Positions 11,680 through 23,800 of a DNA stretch of 64,000 bases are shown piece by piece. The translations under genes were made by a program, and so were the position numbers. The notes beneath the pieces were generated by a model. That model saw nothing but the letters and a program-made list of their open reading frames with translations. It was not told where the DNA came from and did no database searches. Source of the stretch: Epiperipatus broadwayi (Eukaryota; Onychophora; Udeonychophora; Euonychophora; Peripatidae); contig JAQFVV010000321.1 of the NCBI GenBank assembly GCA_028023455.1, positions 436,001-500,000 of the forward strand, written 5' to 3'. Numbering within the stretch: the first letter of the stretch is position 1; the number at the start of each line of letters is the position of its first letter.

Positions 11680-13205
11680 GCTAATATTATCATCATTTTC
11701 ACCCATTGCAGGAACTTTCCAAGTTCAATCCATTTTCTCTGATTTCTAGCTTTTCTTATCCACATCATCCCAACCTACTTCATTATTTCATTCATCCATC
11801 TCATGTGATCTCTTTCTAGGTTTTTAACAATTTCTTGGAATCCTGTTTAAGATTTTAACTGCCCATTTATTATCATGACTTCTAACAATATATCCAGCCC
11901 AACTCCACTTCAGCCTTGATATCAGCAACACCTGTTTGTTCTCATCCATATGCTTCGTTTTTGATATCTTGTTGTTTCTAAAATACATGTCTCCATACTT
12001 TGTTGACAGGTCTGAAGTCTCTGTATTGCTCTTTTGTTAAGTGTCTAAGTCTCTGTAAGTAAGAACTGGTAACATACATTTATTAAAAACCTTCCTTTTC
12101 AAACACATAGGCATATTTATTTTAATATTAAGTTATTTCTATCAAAAGCACTCCAAACAAGTTTAATTCTAGGATTAATTTCATCCATTATGATTCCATC
12201 TATAGTAATAATCTGATCAAAATATTTGAAGTTGTAACTTCTAACTCATCATTATCTTTATTTTTTTTATTTTGAGAAAATCCATTGAACATTATTTTAG
12301 TCTTTTTAACATTTACTTTTAATCCTACTTTCTTACTTTCATCTGATAACTCTTGCAATATTTCCTAAAATTATAAAACATTATTTGCAAAAAGAACTAC
12401 ATCATTCTACAAAATCTAGATGACTTTAATAATCTTCATTTACTTTTATTTTGTTAGCTTTTCATTTTAATCCACACAATACTTCTTTCAAAAATGCTGT
12501 AAAAAGTTTTGGAGTTATGAAGTCACCCTGCCATGCACTCTTCTCAATGTTAATCTTTTTATTATCATTATGTAATCTAAACTGTTGCTGTTGCATTTTT
12601 ATAAATATTCTTCAGAATGTGGCAATAGTTTCGGTCCAATGCTTTAATCACTGAAGAAATGCTTATAGAATCAAATACCTTTTCATAATCTCAAATTCAA
12701 AGCCTAATGGCAACTCATATTCATTGGTCTTTTCTATAACTTCTCTAAATACTTGGACTTGAATATTATTCACTATACTTAAACCTCTTTTAAATTCAGC
12801 TTGTTTTTGGATTAGTTAAAATTTAAAGTTCACTGTAATCGAGTTGTAATTATTTTGGTAAAAATTTTGTATAGAACTAATAAAAGCCTGATAGGTCTAT
12901 AATTTCTAATATCTTCTTTATCACCATTTTTAAATATTAGTATTAATACTGCATTCTTCCAATCATCTGTTACATGGTTATTATTTAAACATTTGGAATA
13001 TAACTTTTCCCAAAAAAATTATTCATCTATTTCTTTTAAGATATCAATTATAATTCCATCATTAGCTGGAGCTTTACATTTTTTTATAAATTTAATTGCA
13101 TGTCTCAGTTCTTCATTTAAAATTCGGGGCTATTCAAAAATTATAGTAGTTGTAGGAGATACTTTTCCTTGTTCTTTATTACTATATAATTCTTGATATA
13201 TATAT
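11680..13205 (-). pseudogene. RTE-like LINE reverse transcriptase relic, C-terminal half
   Basis: Read on the minus strand, this carries the C-terminal half of a non-LTR retrotransposon ORF. The RT thumb segment (12280-12380) has LQELSDESKK and then LKVNVKKTK followed by the MFNGF-type stretch. Further on comes a segment like RLKWSWAGYIVRSHDNKW (11850-11930). It ends with the typical basic tail RKRSHEMDE then WDDVDKKS (11755-11825). The same family recurs at 53196-54030. Numerous stops and frameshifts make it a dead, 5'-truncated copy. The clade assignment (RTE-like) rests on these C-terminal motifs and is tentative; LINE identity is firm. Confidence 0.7.
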
Positions 13206-13248
13206 GTAATACAAATAAAATGACTTAATTAATAAAGATTGCAATAAT

Positions 13249-14032
13249 AATGATTAACTATTATACAGTCTTTCAATCCACAGAAGTACTTTGGGTTAAT
13301 TACTTAACCCTCTTCAACTCCCATTTAATTTAAAAAAACAAACAAAAAACACACAACTGAAACAAATATCATCAACTCAAATCCCAGGATTTCCAAATTT
13401 TAATGTTAGTGACTTGGCTATTAATTATATTCATTTTATTTTTATTTATGAAAATTGCCTCCTTAATTTTTCTTTTACTATGGTTTTTCTCTTCATGAAG
13501 AGTCTTAATATTTTAAAGATCAAACTTAAATTTATGATTTCTCTCTTTATGAAGACATTGCCAAGATAAAACTTAAATTTATATTATATGTTCTTTCATG
13601 ATCCAAGAAAACTAAAGCAGTCATTAAATCATTATTATTTCTATTTTTTATAGGCTAATATAACAATCTTTTATCTATGCTGCACTTCAATTTATCTATA
13701 TATGATAACATATATCTACAAAAAATTTGATAAACATGAAAGAACATGTAAATATAAATATAAGTTTGATTTTCAAAATATTAAGACTTTTCATGAAGAA
13801 AGAAAACATAATAAAAGAAAAAATAAAGAGGCAATTTTCATAAATAGAAATAAAATGAATATAATTAATAGACAAGCCACTAATGTTAAAATTCAGGAAT
13901 CCTGGGATTTGAGTTGATGACATATGCTTCGGTTTTTTTAAAAAAAATAAATGGCAGTTGATAATGATTAAGTAATTAACTGAAAGTACTTCTGCAGATT
14001 GAAAGTCTGTGTATAATAGTTAATCACCAATA
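13249..14032. repeat. 784 bp palindromic element with arms of about 310 bp
   Basis: The left arm (13249-13560) and right arm (about 13720-14032) are inverted copies. The outermost GATTAACTATTATACAG (13252) faces CTGTGTATAATAGTTAATC at the right end. Further matching blocks are TCAAATCCCAGGATT versus AATCCTGGGATTTGA and TCTTCATGAAGAGTCTTAAT versus its counterpart at 13778-13800. The centre (about 13560-13720) is also partly self-complementary. It fits a fold-back/MITE DNA transposon. Paired open frames on opposite strands at 13696-13923 are by-products of the palindrome. Confidence 0.8.
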
Positions 14033-14227
14033 TATTCATTATTTTTTATTGTTATTATATATATTTACTAATATTTAAATTCATGTATATTGTTTATACT
14101 AAACGTAATGTATCTAATATAAACTGAGCAATGATTGTATATATGTGTTAGAGATGGTAATCTGGACCAACTGACGAGTGCTGGTTCAGCATGAAATACA
14201 TATATTGGAGATCATTTATCTTTTTCA

Positions 14228-14312
14228 CATATATGTGGTCATGGGTATCAGTTGTATAAGATAGATTGGATAGTTGTGGGGAATTTGAAAGTCTGAGTTC
14301 AAGTCTCATATA
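14228..14312 (+). mobile_element. tRNA-derived SINE, family 2, copy 1
   Basis: Shares with 19438-19525 and 38053-38142 the order GTATCAGTTGTATAAGATAG, then TGGATAGTTG, then GAAAGTCTGAGTTCAAGTCTC. GAGTTCAAGTCTC is a good pol III B box, and GATAGATTGGATAGTTG stands where an A box would lie. It is followed by a TA microsatellite tail. The copies are well diverged, so the family is old. Confidence 0.6.
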
Positions 14313-14319
14313 TATATAT

Positions 14320-15060
14320 ACAACTTTAGAAATAATTCATTTTAAACTGAGCTCTCTATAGAATTCAGATTCAATGTTCAAGTTGTTGACAAAATATTTT
14401 TAAATGAGCCAATGTGCTGCTTTCTTATTATATTCTAAAACATCATTTAGTGCATGCTTATATACGCTTACACATTGTGTGTGTGTAAACATATATTTAA
14501 ATATGCAACAATTCATACAAAGTTATTGGTAGAGATAAAAGATAACAGCCTTTAAATATTCTATTTCAAAGCAACGACTTCTCAGATAGTTTTTGTAAAA
14601 GAAAATAGTGAATAAGAAGAAATTACTCACTAGACTTTTCAATGGACATTTCTCCTCTCTAGTCTAGTTTCAACTATTGAGTAGTCAATAGTTACCAAAT
14701 ATTAGTGCAGATAATAATCTTCATATCAATTTTTGACTTTCACCATTATCAGTCAGGATTTGAAATTCGAACTAGAACAAATGCAATATTTATCTTCTTT
14801 TTTCACTATTATATTAATAGCTTCAAATTAAAAATATGTAAAGTTTTGAACTCAAGATGACATGCTTATATATATATCTGTCATCAGGTCATTAACTATT
14901 TATTTTAATACTCTCAGCTCTATTCTAACTTTTTTTCTTGACCATGAATTTCAATACCAACAACATCATTAGATATTTTTATCTCAATAAATTAAAAAGA
15001 AAATTGTTTTCCCCCAGCTTTTATATCATTTGTTGATTAATAATCAGCAACTTCTTGTTG
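14320..15060. other. Intronic sequence with no supported feature
   Basis: AT-rich with short inverted repeats (for example around 14635-14700, where CTAGACTTTT and short TAG/CTA pairs alternate), but no element termini and no exon. Confidence 0.4.
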
Positions 15061-15405
15061 CATGATCACCATTTCATATGCTTACATGAGCCATTTACAT
15101 ACAGTAGTGCCACCAGTGCAAGCCAGAGTAATCAGTGGATGCAAGAAGGTTTGTGCATATAATCTCTATCTAGTGCCTATTCATCCAATACCCCTGAAGG
15201 TTTGCATTAGATGCTAAGATCAAGGTGCAGTGCTCTCAGATCCAAGGCTCCTCACTGATGAAAGCCACAAGCTGGAAACTAGTCTGGGAATATTGGATGA
15301 GTAGGTATTAGATAGGAATTTTATGCACAAACTCTCTTGCATCCATTGATTACTCTGGCTTGCATTAAGTGGCACTATTGTATGGAGAGTTCAACTTTTT
15401 GTTGC
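15061..15405. mobile_element. Fold-back MITE (family F), near-complete copy
   Basis: The left arm reads TGCAAGCCAGAGTAATC, AGTGGATGCAAGAAGG, TTTGTGCATA, CTATCTAGTGCCTA. The right arm repeats these in inverted order, ending CCATTGATTACTCTGGCTTG. The centre contains GCTAAGATCAAGGTGC and CTCACTGATGAAAGCC. Related copies lie at 16500-17050, 19098-19146, 44385-44535, 50364-50536 and 56473-56770. No coding capacity; a non-autonomous palindromic DNA transposon. Confidence 0.75.
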
Positions 15406-15739
15406 TAGAGTAATTTCTTGATTCTATATAAATTTCTGGGTTTTTATTTATCAATGAAAACTTAAAATTCAAAGCTAGAATCAATATTTAATAATATAGA
15501 GAATAAAAAAATAGTATTGTTTATTGTAATAAGCTGAAGTAATGAAATGATGTTGTGCTGATATTGATATACTTAGTCAAGGGGAAAAAGTTTCTACAGT
15601 TTGATTTAAACAGGTTATTCAAATATGTAATCACTCCAATGTGTCACTGCTGTGTTCAACACATTTAAAAATAATTACATCACAGTAAATAACTGCTGCA
15701 ACTAAGTTATCTGTATGTAGACATCATATTTTACCTAAT

Positions 15740-16260
15740 TTATTGTATGGAAATGAAACTCAGACCACCGAAGCTGCACAATATAAAGGCATTAGAAAAT
15801 ATTTATTTGAGAATGCACTGTAAAACTTTAAAAATACAATGGCAAGATCGTAAATCCAATCAATACTATATAAGTCCACTATTGATAAATCACACCTTTA
15901 TTGGATTGAACATATAAAATGATCAAGATCTTCTAAAATAATGTTTTATGGTGAATTTGAACATGGTTTTCTTGGGACAAGTAGACACTTATGTTTTTAG
16001 GATGATCTCGAAGATATTCTATAGAAAGGTAATGTTGATTGTTTCCTTTGGGAAGATATTTCAGAATATAGAATACATTTGAGGGCTACAATTACACTTG
16101 GTGTTGAAGTATTTTAGAAAGAGAAGTTTTCTGCTGAAGAAATTAAAATACAACATCATAAAATACCAGATGAACAGAAAAATGGGTCAGGATGTTCTAT
16201 ATGTGGACATATGGGTGATGCACAGATTATGATTTATAGAGTAGTTCTCTCTCACTCTCC
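15740..16260 (+). pseudogene. LINE 3'-end relic: C-terminal ORF2 with zinc-finger tail
   Basis: The + strand carries blocks typical of the C-terminus of a common metazoan LINE ORF: LYWIEHIK near 15900 (where intact copies have a WAGHV-like segment), then MFYGEFEHGFLGTSRH, then a DDLEDIL block, then LWEDISEYRIHLRATITLGV (near 16050-16110). It ends with CSICGHMG and a spaced His, a C2H2-like tail. Stops interrupt each block. It is 5'-truncated, as most LINE copies are, and differs from the 11680-13205 relic, whose ORF ends with a basic tail. Confidence 0.65.
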
Positions 16261-16499
16261 TTTTCTTTTTGGAATTAGAATAACCATATTTTTTTAAAGT
16301 GGCTATTTATTATTATTAGTTGCTTGGTTTCAGATCTATATAATTATATAAACATGCAGGCTCGGATTTTAAATCTTAGGATTTTTTTTTTTTACTTTCA
16401 TGCTAACAACTTGATAGTAAAAAAAAGTGACAGCCAGATGATTAGTTGAGCATGGAATCCCAAGTTCTCATTGATAAAGGCAAGAGACAGAAATTAGTC

Positions 16500-17050
16500 T
16501 GTAAAACTTTTTTTCACAGAGGCAAAATTCTCCATACAGTAACACCACTCAGTGCAAGCCAGAGTAATCAATGGATGCAGGTGTGCATAAAATCCCTACC
16601 TAGTGGCTACTCTTCCAATAACCCCAGACTAGTTTCTCACTTGTGACTTTCATCAGTGAGGAACCTTGATCTGAGAGCATTTCTTCTAGATCTTAGGATC
16701 TAATATAATCCTCAGTAGTCACACTATTTTTTTAGCTAACTAAAACTTTTGAGTTCAAAATGAAAACACAATAATGTTTTTAAGCTAAGCTCATTAGCTT
16801 GTATAATTGTATAGATTTTAACTTATAGTTAGTTAAAAATGTAAAAGGTGGCTGCTGAAGGGTTGCATTAGATCTTAAGATCTAGGTGCTCTCAGATCAA
16901 ATCCACAAGTTAGAAACTAGTCTGGAGTTATTGGATGAATAGGCACCAGATAGGGATTTATGCACAAACCTTCCTGCATCCATTGATTACTCTGGCTTGC
17001 ACTGAGTGGCACTACTGTATGGAGAATTGCTTCTGTGAAAAAGAGCTTGG
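16500..17050. mobile_element. Fold-back MITE family F copy with an interrupted centre
   Basis: The left arm (16500-16690) has TTCACAGAGGCAAAATTCTC, then CAGTGCAAGCCAGAGTAATC, and the CTACCTAGTGGCTACTC block. The right arm (16855-17050) has the inverted forms, including CATTGATTACTCTGGCTTGC and GGAGAATTGCTTCTGTGAAA. Between them lie about 165 bp unrelated to the family, suggesting a secondary insertion or an unrelated spacer. The copy ends about 210 bp before the TATDN3 exon acceptor. Confidence 0.7.
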
Positions 17051-17261
17051 AGAATGGTGATCATTGATGGTTTAAAACTTTTTTTTACTGTGGCTTGATG
17101 CATTGAGTGAATAGCAGGCTCAGAAGCTCAAAATCAATGGATCCCAACTTTGTCTCTTCTCATACTCAAATTTCTGAGCAATAAACAATGGAATTATTTA
17201 TTTTTTTATGATTGAATTATTCATTATAATTTTTTTTATATACTTTTTACATTTTCCCCAG

Positions 17262-17374
17262 ATGTTTCAAAAGCTGTACTTCATGCCTTCAGTGGGAAAT
17301 TCTCATCTGCTTTAGATGGAGTTCGTGCTGGTTATTATTTTTCTGTTCCACCTTGTATAGTGCATAGTCCTCAG
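17262..17374 (+). CDS. TATDN3: TATDN3-like TatD-family deoxyribonuclease, internal exon (113 bp)
   Basis: After the split Asn codon the exon reads VSKAVLHAFSGK, then FSSALDGVRAGYYFSVPP, then CIVHSPQ. VLHAFSG carries the TatD-family histidine ligand (HCFSG/HAFDG type), and GYYFSVPP is the next core strand. Together with HSRSAG in the previous exon this is the TATDN3 pattern. The acceptor is TTTTCCCCAG; the donor CAG|GTGAGT at 17375 is near-consensus. Length is 2 + 37 codons, entering in phase 1 and leaving in phase 0. The following exon should begin near the KQKLV region and carry the ETDSP metal-binding Asp, but I could not find it before 64000. No stops or frame breaks, in contrast to all surrounding transposon relics, which argues for an active gene. 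Confidence 0.9.
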
Positions 17375-17460
17375 GTGAGTTCACAATGCATTCCATTAAA
17401 ATTTTCTGCCTCAAACAGTTTAAAATAATCTAAGAAATGATTTTTATTTAGTATTATTTA

Positions 17461-17645
17461 ATATGTCTAATTGTGCTAAAATGTAGACAATGGTGAAGCT
17501 AAGTACAAATTATAATATTAATTGGCTGAGCACTTTTGAGAAGTTTTATCTTCTCATAATCATAGCATGTGGGTTCTGTCAGCACAGTAGATTACAATTT
17601 GTACTTAGCTTCACCATTGCCTGCGTTTTAGCCCAGTTAGATATA
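17461..17645. mobile_element. Small palindromic MITE of about 180 bp
   Basis: Terminal inverted repeats of about 50 bp. The left end carries TCTAATTGTGCTAAAATGTA and CAATGGTGAAGCTAAGTACA; the right end carries the reverse complement, TGTACTTAGCTTCACCATTG, then GTTTTAGCCCAGTTAGA. TA dinucleotides flank both ends, compatible with a Tc1/mariner-mobilised MITE. The middle is non-coding. Confidence 0.7.
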
Positions 17646-19097
17646 TTACTTGTTTAATTGGGAAGTCTACGTTTTTGTTTTTTTTTAAATTATTTAATGC
17701 ATATTTTGTTGTAATTGAAATTGAAAATGCAAGTTTTTGAGAAAAAAAAGTTAAGAATTGTGCTGTTTTATACATAATAATCCTTTATTTAGAACTTATT
17801 CAAAGGATTAATATAATCCTTTGTGTAGGGCTATTAAATTAAAATGTAAATTTTTTATCTGGGGGAAAAAATAGTCGATGCTATTATAATTGATCTTAAG
17901 GACAAGTAATGTAAAATATTTTTTCACTATTAAGAGCATCATTAGAGCAAATTTTCAAAGTAAGCATTATAGATGTCCTGAGATCTCTTTTCATCAACTG
18001 TTTTAAGGTCCAATTTCATCAGTCATAAATCAGAATAGACTGAATCTTATTTATATTAAGCCAATGTCACTTTATGTCAAAGTGTAAAAGATAAACACAT
18101 ATAACTTTTAACTATGATGCTATTTATAGTTAGCAAATGCACATATATTCTGGAAATGTAGAAATTAATATATTTCGCATTAATAATTATATACTTTAAA
18201 TGTACTCCAGTGTTTAAAAACAATAAAGTTCATATATTTTGAACAAAAAATGCAATATGTTGTTTTTATTAATATTTTAGTGCATGTTATCAAATTATCT
18301 TGAAACTGTAAATATTCAATGATGTTAATCTAGTTTTACTTTTTTGTTGTGCAAATAGTTTTGACTTTTCTATAAATATATTTAAAAAATGAAATGACTT
18401 ACATGAAATGCAACAAATGAGAGTAACTAATGTAAGTATACAATCTCTAATAACTAGAATATCTTATAACCATATAAATAAATGCTTTAATTTGTGAATA
18501 ATAAAAGATTTTTTTAAAAATATAAAATCCAGTTGTTATCATTATCTAATTTTTAGTATCATTTCTGATTTTACATCATTATACTTTGGGAAAATGTGAA
18601 AAAAAGATAACATTTAATTATATATATATATGGGGGGGGGGGTAAAAATAAAACTTTAAATAGCTTACTGCATGACAGTGGCTTATCCAACAATTTTCTA
18701 TGAGAAACAGTGAAGGAAAAAGTAATATTCATTAGGCTAGCTAATTGCCTGGTAGTAAAGGTTTAAGCAGTTTCCCATTCTTGTCTTACTTAGATAGATA
18801 CCAGTTATTAACCAATATTATAATAATTAACTGGCTCGACTATATAAGCAGCTATCTAAAAGAAAAAGCCTGAACTTTTTTTAAGTTTTTTCAGGCCTGA
18901 ATTTGAAACCAAGGTCATCGTCATGACATGTAGATGTGCTAAAACTATTCAATGAAATCCTTCATTCTATATTATTCCATTGTTATAATAATTCATATTT
19001 TTTTCTATAGATAATACTTTGGTCAAATATCGGATGCTTATTGAGTAATATTGAAGCAAATAAAATTCGTTAATATTAGGAAATGAGAATATTAAAA
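17646..19097. other. Unassigned AT-rich sequence downstream of the TATDN3 exon
   Basis: No exon, tRNA or transposon relic recognised. It contains a TA run followed by 11 consecutive G at 18632-18642. If TATDN3 continues to the right this is intron. Confidence 0.45.
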
Positions 19098-19146
19098 CAG
19101 GCAAAACTCTCTATACGTATTATCACTCACTGCAAGCCAGAGTAAT
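19098..19146. mobile_element. Short fragment of fold-back MITE family F
   Basis: AACAGGCAAAACTCTCTATA followed by CACTGCAAGCCAGAGTAAT matches the left terminus of the 50364 copy. Only one arm end is present; the rest is missing. Confidence 0.6.
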
Positions 19147-19437
19147 AAAATGAGAATATAGTAAGAAGCAAAATTAGATACATATATTTTTATGCTGTGC
19201 TACTTTTTGTAATATGTAAATATTGGTATTATATTGTTCATCTGGTAGTCTTGGTTCCTAGTCTCCCGTATTAATGTTGTTATTTTTTTTGATTGAGAGA
19301 CCGCATTGTAATAATACTAATAACTGAATAATGTATCTTTAACTATTTTATTTTTTTTTACAAATCATTCTTGCTTTTAAAATACCTATATATGCTGCTT
19401 GAAATATAAACAAGTATTAGATGCAAATTTATCTTTT

Positions 19438-19525
19438 CGACATGTGTGTGATCAAGGGTGTCAGCAGTATGAGATGGCGTGGATAGTTGAGAGTCGTGTG
19501 AAAATCTGCGTTCAAACCCCCTATA
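19438..19525 (+). mobile_element. tRNA-derived SINE, family 2, copy 2
   Basis: ATGAGATGGCGTGGATAGTT (A-box position) and GCGTTCAAACCCC (B box) match the copies at 14228 and 38053. ATATATTACATAT follows as a tail. Confidence 0.6.
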
Positions 19526-20275
19526 TATTACATATTGGAGTGCAGGTATGAAAAAGCCTGTACTGTAGAAAGAAATTTATATATTCATTTTAACATTTAT
19601 TTGATGTATATTTCAAAATTCTATATATTGAAATATATTTTTATATTGGTATAGCATCTTTTTTTTTTACAAATCAAAAATAAATATTTACTAAATCATT
19701 TCTTTCCCTCTGTCTTTTTATTAAAGAGAAATATTTAATAATAACAGCTTTTTTTTTTTGTTTTCATTCGCAGCCAATAATAAACAAGTATGGTCTACAA
19801 TAATAAAAATAATAACAATAACAACATATATATAATTAGTTTTTATATATTTACAATGTATTACATATATTAAACATTATGATTTAATCAATGCAACATT
19901 TTTTATGATAATAAAAAAAATAAACATATTCTGAAATGATTAATTTACCCCCCCCCCCTTCTTCTTTTTTTTCTGTTATAAAATGTATGCCAATTTATTG
20001 AAATTTACCCCCCCCCCTTCAATTATACTGTATAAGTTTAACAATTAAATATTGTCAATGTTTTTTTTTCTTATAATGATATCAACTTTTGGAAATGTTT
20101 TTTTTTAAAAAAGTTAATAATTAGTTTTCATTTAAGATTTTCTGGAGGAAAAAATGAAAGTTATGAATTAAGTAGAGCAGTTATCAAACTAAGAAAGGCA
20201 AAATTGAAAGATTGGTCATCATATCAGTTAGCCTTATTAATTTATTAATATTTGTTAAACTATATAATGTTTTTA
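19526..20275. other. Unassigned, with paired poly-C tracts
   Basis: Two similar motifs, AATTTACC extended into an 11-C run (19948-19958) and AATTTACC extended into a 10-C run (20008-20017), each followed by TTC, lie about 60 bp apart. Otherwise AT-rich and featureless. Confidence 0.5.
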
Positions 20276-20830
20276 ATGATTTTTATTAGTCATTCATTAG
20301 ATTAGAGTTTAACCAATAATGAATAATATTTCTGTAGTGTAATTTCATTATATCACTTTCACAAGAGGTAGGTTCTGGTTTCATTTGCTTTGAACACCTT
20401 GTGGAGGGATGTAATCATAAACCTATGACCAAAGACATATGAGAATGATCTGTGATTCCCAAGATATACATTTCGGGCTGAATCAGCACTCATCAATTGC
20501 CCCAGACCACAATTTCTTATACATATATTTATTATTGTTCAGTATATATATATAGCAAATCATTACAGTTTAATTGATAAATATCAAAAGTGGGCACCCC
20601 GTACTTATAATTTAGCCTAGCTACAATCTCTTAGGCATATCTTTATCATAGTTCATTATATATATATGTATAGTTAACAAATTACTACAGTTTAATTAAT
20701 AAGTATCAAACATGTTGCCCTCACAACTTTGATACAAATAACATAATGATAGTATATTAATAATTTTTATTAGTCATTCATTAGACTAGATATTTATTAA
20801 ATAATGAATAATATTTTTACTTATAAATTG
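20276..20830. repeat. Dispersed repeat family R, two flanking copies around a tandem pair
   Basis: TTTTTATTAGTCATTCATTA starts copies at about 20278 and 20763, both continuing to AATAATGAATAATATTT. Between them, 20505-20590 and 20622-20710 are a direct pair sharing ACAATCTCTTA/ACAATTTCTTA, an ATATATA stretch, and ACAGTTTAATTAATAAGTAT. A third copy of the outer unit lies at 24060. No coding content. The arrangement could be a small element with terminal direct repeats or independent insertions. Confidence 0.5.
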
Positions 20831-23800
20831 AAAAGTGTGTAGATTTATTTTATTTATTTTTAAGTGTGTATATTCCTAATTTAAATAAAAATGTTATTCT
20901 AGTAAGTAATTTCTGCTAAAATAAGTCGATCATGAAAATTTGAAAAATCCCTTAATAACTTTGAGTTGATCAATTAAAAGAGTTTCTGTGTTACTAATTG
21001 TTAGATTATAATGGTAGTTGCTTAAATCAAAAAGAGTTTTTTAACCACTCACATGGCAGTGCTATGAAATACAATGGATAAATCAAGACAGAAGAGAATT
21101 TACAGACAGTATATCTCAAAGCAAATAGGAATGAAGAAATATAAGAAAGACTGGAATAATCTGTAATTGTATGCATTTCTAAAATTTTTGAGATTGAAAT
21201 GATTAATTAAACTTCTATACATAGAAAGAGAAGATTTGATATTTAGATTAGATGTAAGTTGCTTATACAACCTTTAATTCATATGTATATTAGTGTAGAT
21301 AGCATATATTTAGATATATATATGTGTGATGAAAACTTTAAAATACCATAATTAAAGTTGGCTACCTTTTTTTTTTTATTTGTTTATAAATAATTTTAAT
21401 TAAAAAAAAAATCATTAGTTTTGTCCTACTTAAGTAGTTGCAAAGTTGCTTTATTCACAAGCAAAACTTGTAACCTTGGTTACTTCCTGCTATGGTTAGC
21501 ATAGCAAAGTAATTAATAGGCAGTCTGTTAGTTGGACAGTTATTGTCCTACAGCTGCATGTCCTAATTAGAATAAGCCTGCAGTTGTAGTTCAAGGTAAA
21601 TTTCCTTATTCTTTGACCCAAATTCAAGAAAAAGTATTTACGTTGACAGATATTTATGTCACTAGTTTATTTCAGCACTTTTTCTTGAAAGTGAGATGGC
21701 AAGTTGAATAAACTTGATTCATAATTGGTTATTTATCTATCATTATTGTCCTCGGGTTTAGAACTATATTATGTATTGCCTTTTTTCTTAAAAATAGCTA
21801 TAACTAACTATGTTGGTTTTAGTATTTATTTAAAGCTGATTTGATTATAATTTTTTTAAATACTTTTTCATTCAAATGTTTTAGGCCTATAGAATTTTTT
21901 TTTTTTAAATTAATATTCTGTATTCTGATATTAAGATTTGGAAGGTGTATATATTGAGAAATATAAAGGACACGGGGGAAATATTTTATTAAAAAAAAAA
22001 AAGGAGAATTGAATGATTACTATCGAATTCATGTGACATTTGAGCATTAGAAACATCAGATTCACCTTTGTATCAGGAACTTTCAGCTCATTGAACTTTG
22101 GTTCAGGAACTTTCACCTGTTATTTCTACCACTCCTCTGCCATGCTAAAATAATAGGGCAATTTTTTTTTATTTAGAAAAAAAATGCGAAAACGCTTTCG
22201 CATGTTCATCTTTATTTTAGCATTCTCTTATAACTTTAATATTTGCATAATACAAGTTTATAAGTATTATAAAGAATTTGTGGATACTTCCAATGATAAA
22301 GCTGCATATGATACAGTCTTTTACTATCACTTATATTACCAAGAAAGTGATTTGTAATCTTAAAAGTTACAAAGTTGCTTCATTGTAGAGCAAAAGTTTT
22401 GAGCTTGATTAGTTTTAATGCAGGTAGCATAGTATCGTAATTAATAAGCAATCTTTTTAATTTTTTGTCAAGAGATTTTTTTATTATGTTTTTGGGCATA
22501 GATAAAATGACTAAAGTTAATAAATTGTATATAAAATGAAATGATAAAAAAAAAGTACAATAATTACACGTATATAACTATATCTAATATTATCTGATCG
22601 AGCATTCTGAATAGATAGCTTTCAATATAAAATTGTAAGATAAAAACCAAGAGGAATGCCAGTAAACATCATTGAAACAGTTATTAAGGATGTGAAGATA
22701 ATTTTAGAAGTTTGAAGCATTGAGATATTTAATGGTTAAAAATAAAATAAAACAGACATTGCCATGCTAAATTTATTGATCAAAGCTTAAAATAATAGAA
22801 CTTTGATATATTCTAAAAGTGAAAGCAGAATCTAATGAAATGAAGTCATCATCTCAAAATTAAGTGCATTATTTTAAGTCTGGGATTATATAATTTTTGG
22901 TAAATGTGCAAATATCAATTCTAAGAGCTAAAGTTCAATATATTTTAAATATAACTAACTGCTATTGTAATATATGCAGTCCGAAGTCTTATATTATATA
23001 TTTATTTATTTTCTCACATTATGTGATCAATTATTCAGAAACATTAAACCATTGAAGTCACCATTAATTATATTATGAAGCCAAGATTCTTCAAGAAATA
23101 CCAACCCTGTTTTTATACATATATAATATAGATTTAAATTTTAATGAACAATAATAAACGATGGACCTTTTAAGAATAATATAATCATAATTATGCATAG
23201 TAATTGTAAATATTATTTTCCTACCAAGAAGTTGATAGATATATCCCTCCACTAAATACTGTGTTAGTAAAAACTATAGTAAAATAATATAATGAGATTT
23301 CAATTTTTTTCACTTTGTGACATTTAAATACTATTAAAGACATTTTTCTTATTGTTTTTTCTTCTTCTGGTATTGATATCAATGTTGTTCAATGATAGCC
23401 TAAGTATCCATTTACTACAACGGAATTGTTATATTGGAAAGTTGGAAATTAAGAAGGAAAAGAGGAGATTATGCAAATTTAGGAATGAGAATAAATAGGA
23501 AATTATTAAGATTTATTTGACTGACATTGTATAATGTACATTACGGAAATTATCAGTCAAAAAAAGAAAAATGTACGATTATTTGATCAGATGGGATTTA
23601 AATATCTCCAAATTGACTGTCAGTAATTAAGTAAAGTTATTAAATTTCTTATTTTTAAGATATATTTTACAATTTGACTTTCATTACTCCATATCTTGAA
23701 TAAAAATAGTGTCCTATTTTTATAGTTTTGAATTTTATCCTTCAGTTTCATATGGGATAGAACATAGTCTCTGTTCTTGAAATGCCAACAGTGAAGTGAC

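Larger units (their letters stand above)
1539..17261 (+). other. TATDN3: 15.7 kb phase-1 intron between the two TATDN3 exons
   Basis: The donor is AAA|GTACGT and the acceptor is a pyrimidine-rich tract ending TTTTCCCCAG at 17252-17261. The reading frame is continuous across the join and no TatD residues are missing, so no further exon is needed inside. The intron has been filled by transposable elements of at least six classes, described separately. From 1539 to about 3540 I see only AT-rich sequence. Confidence 0.8.
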
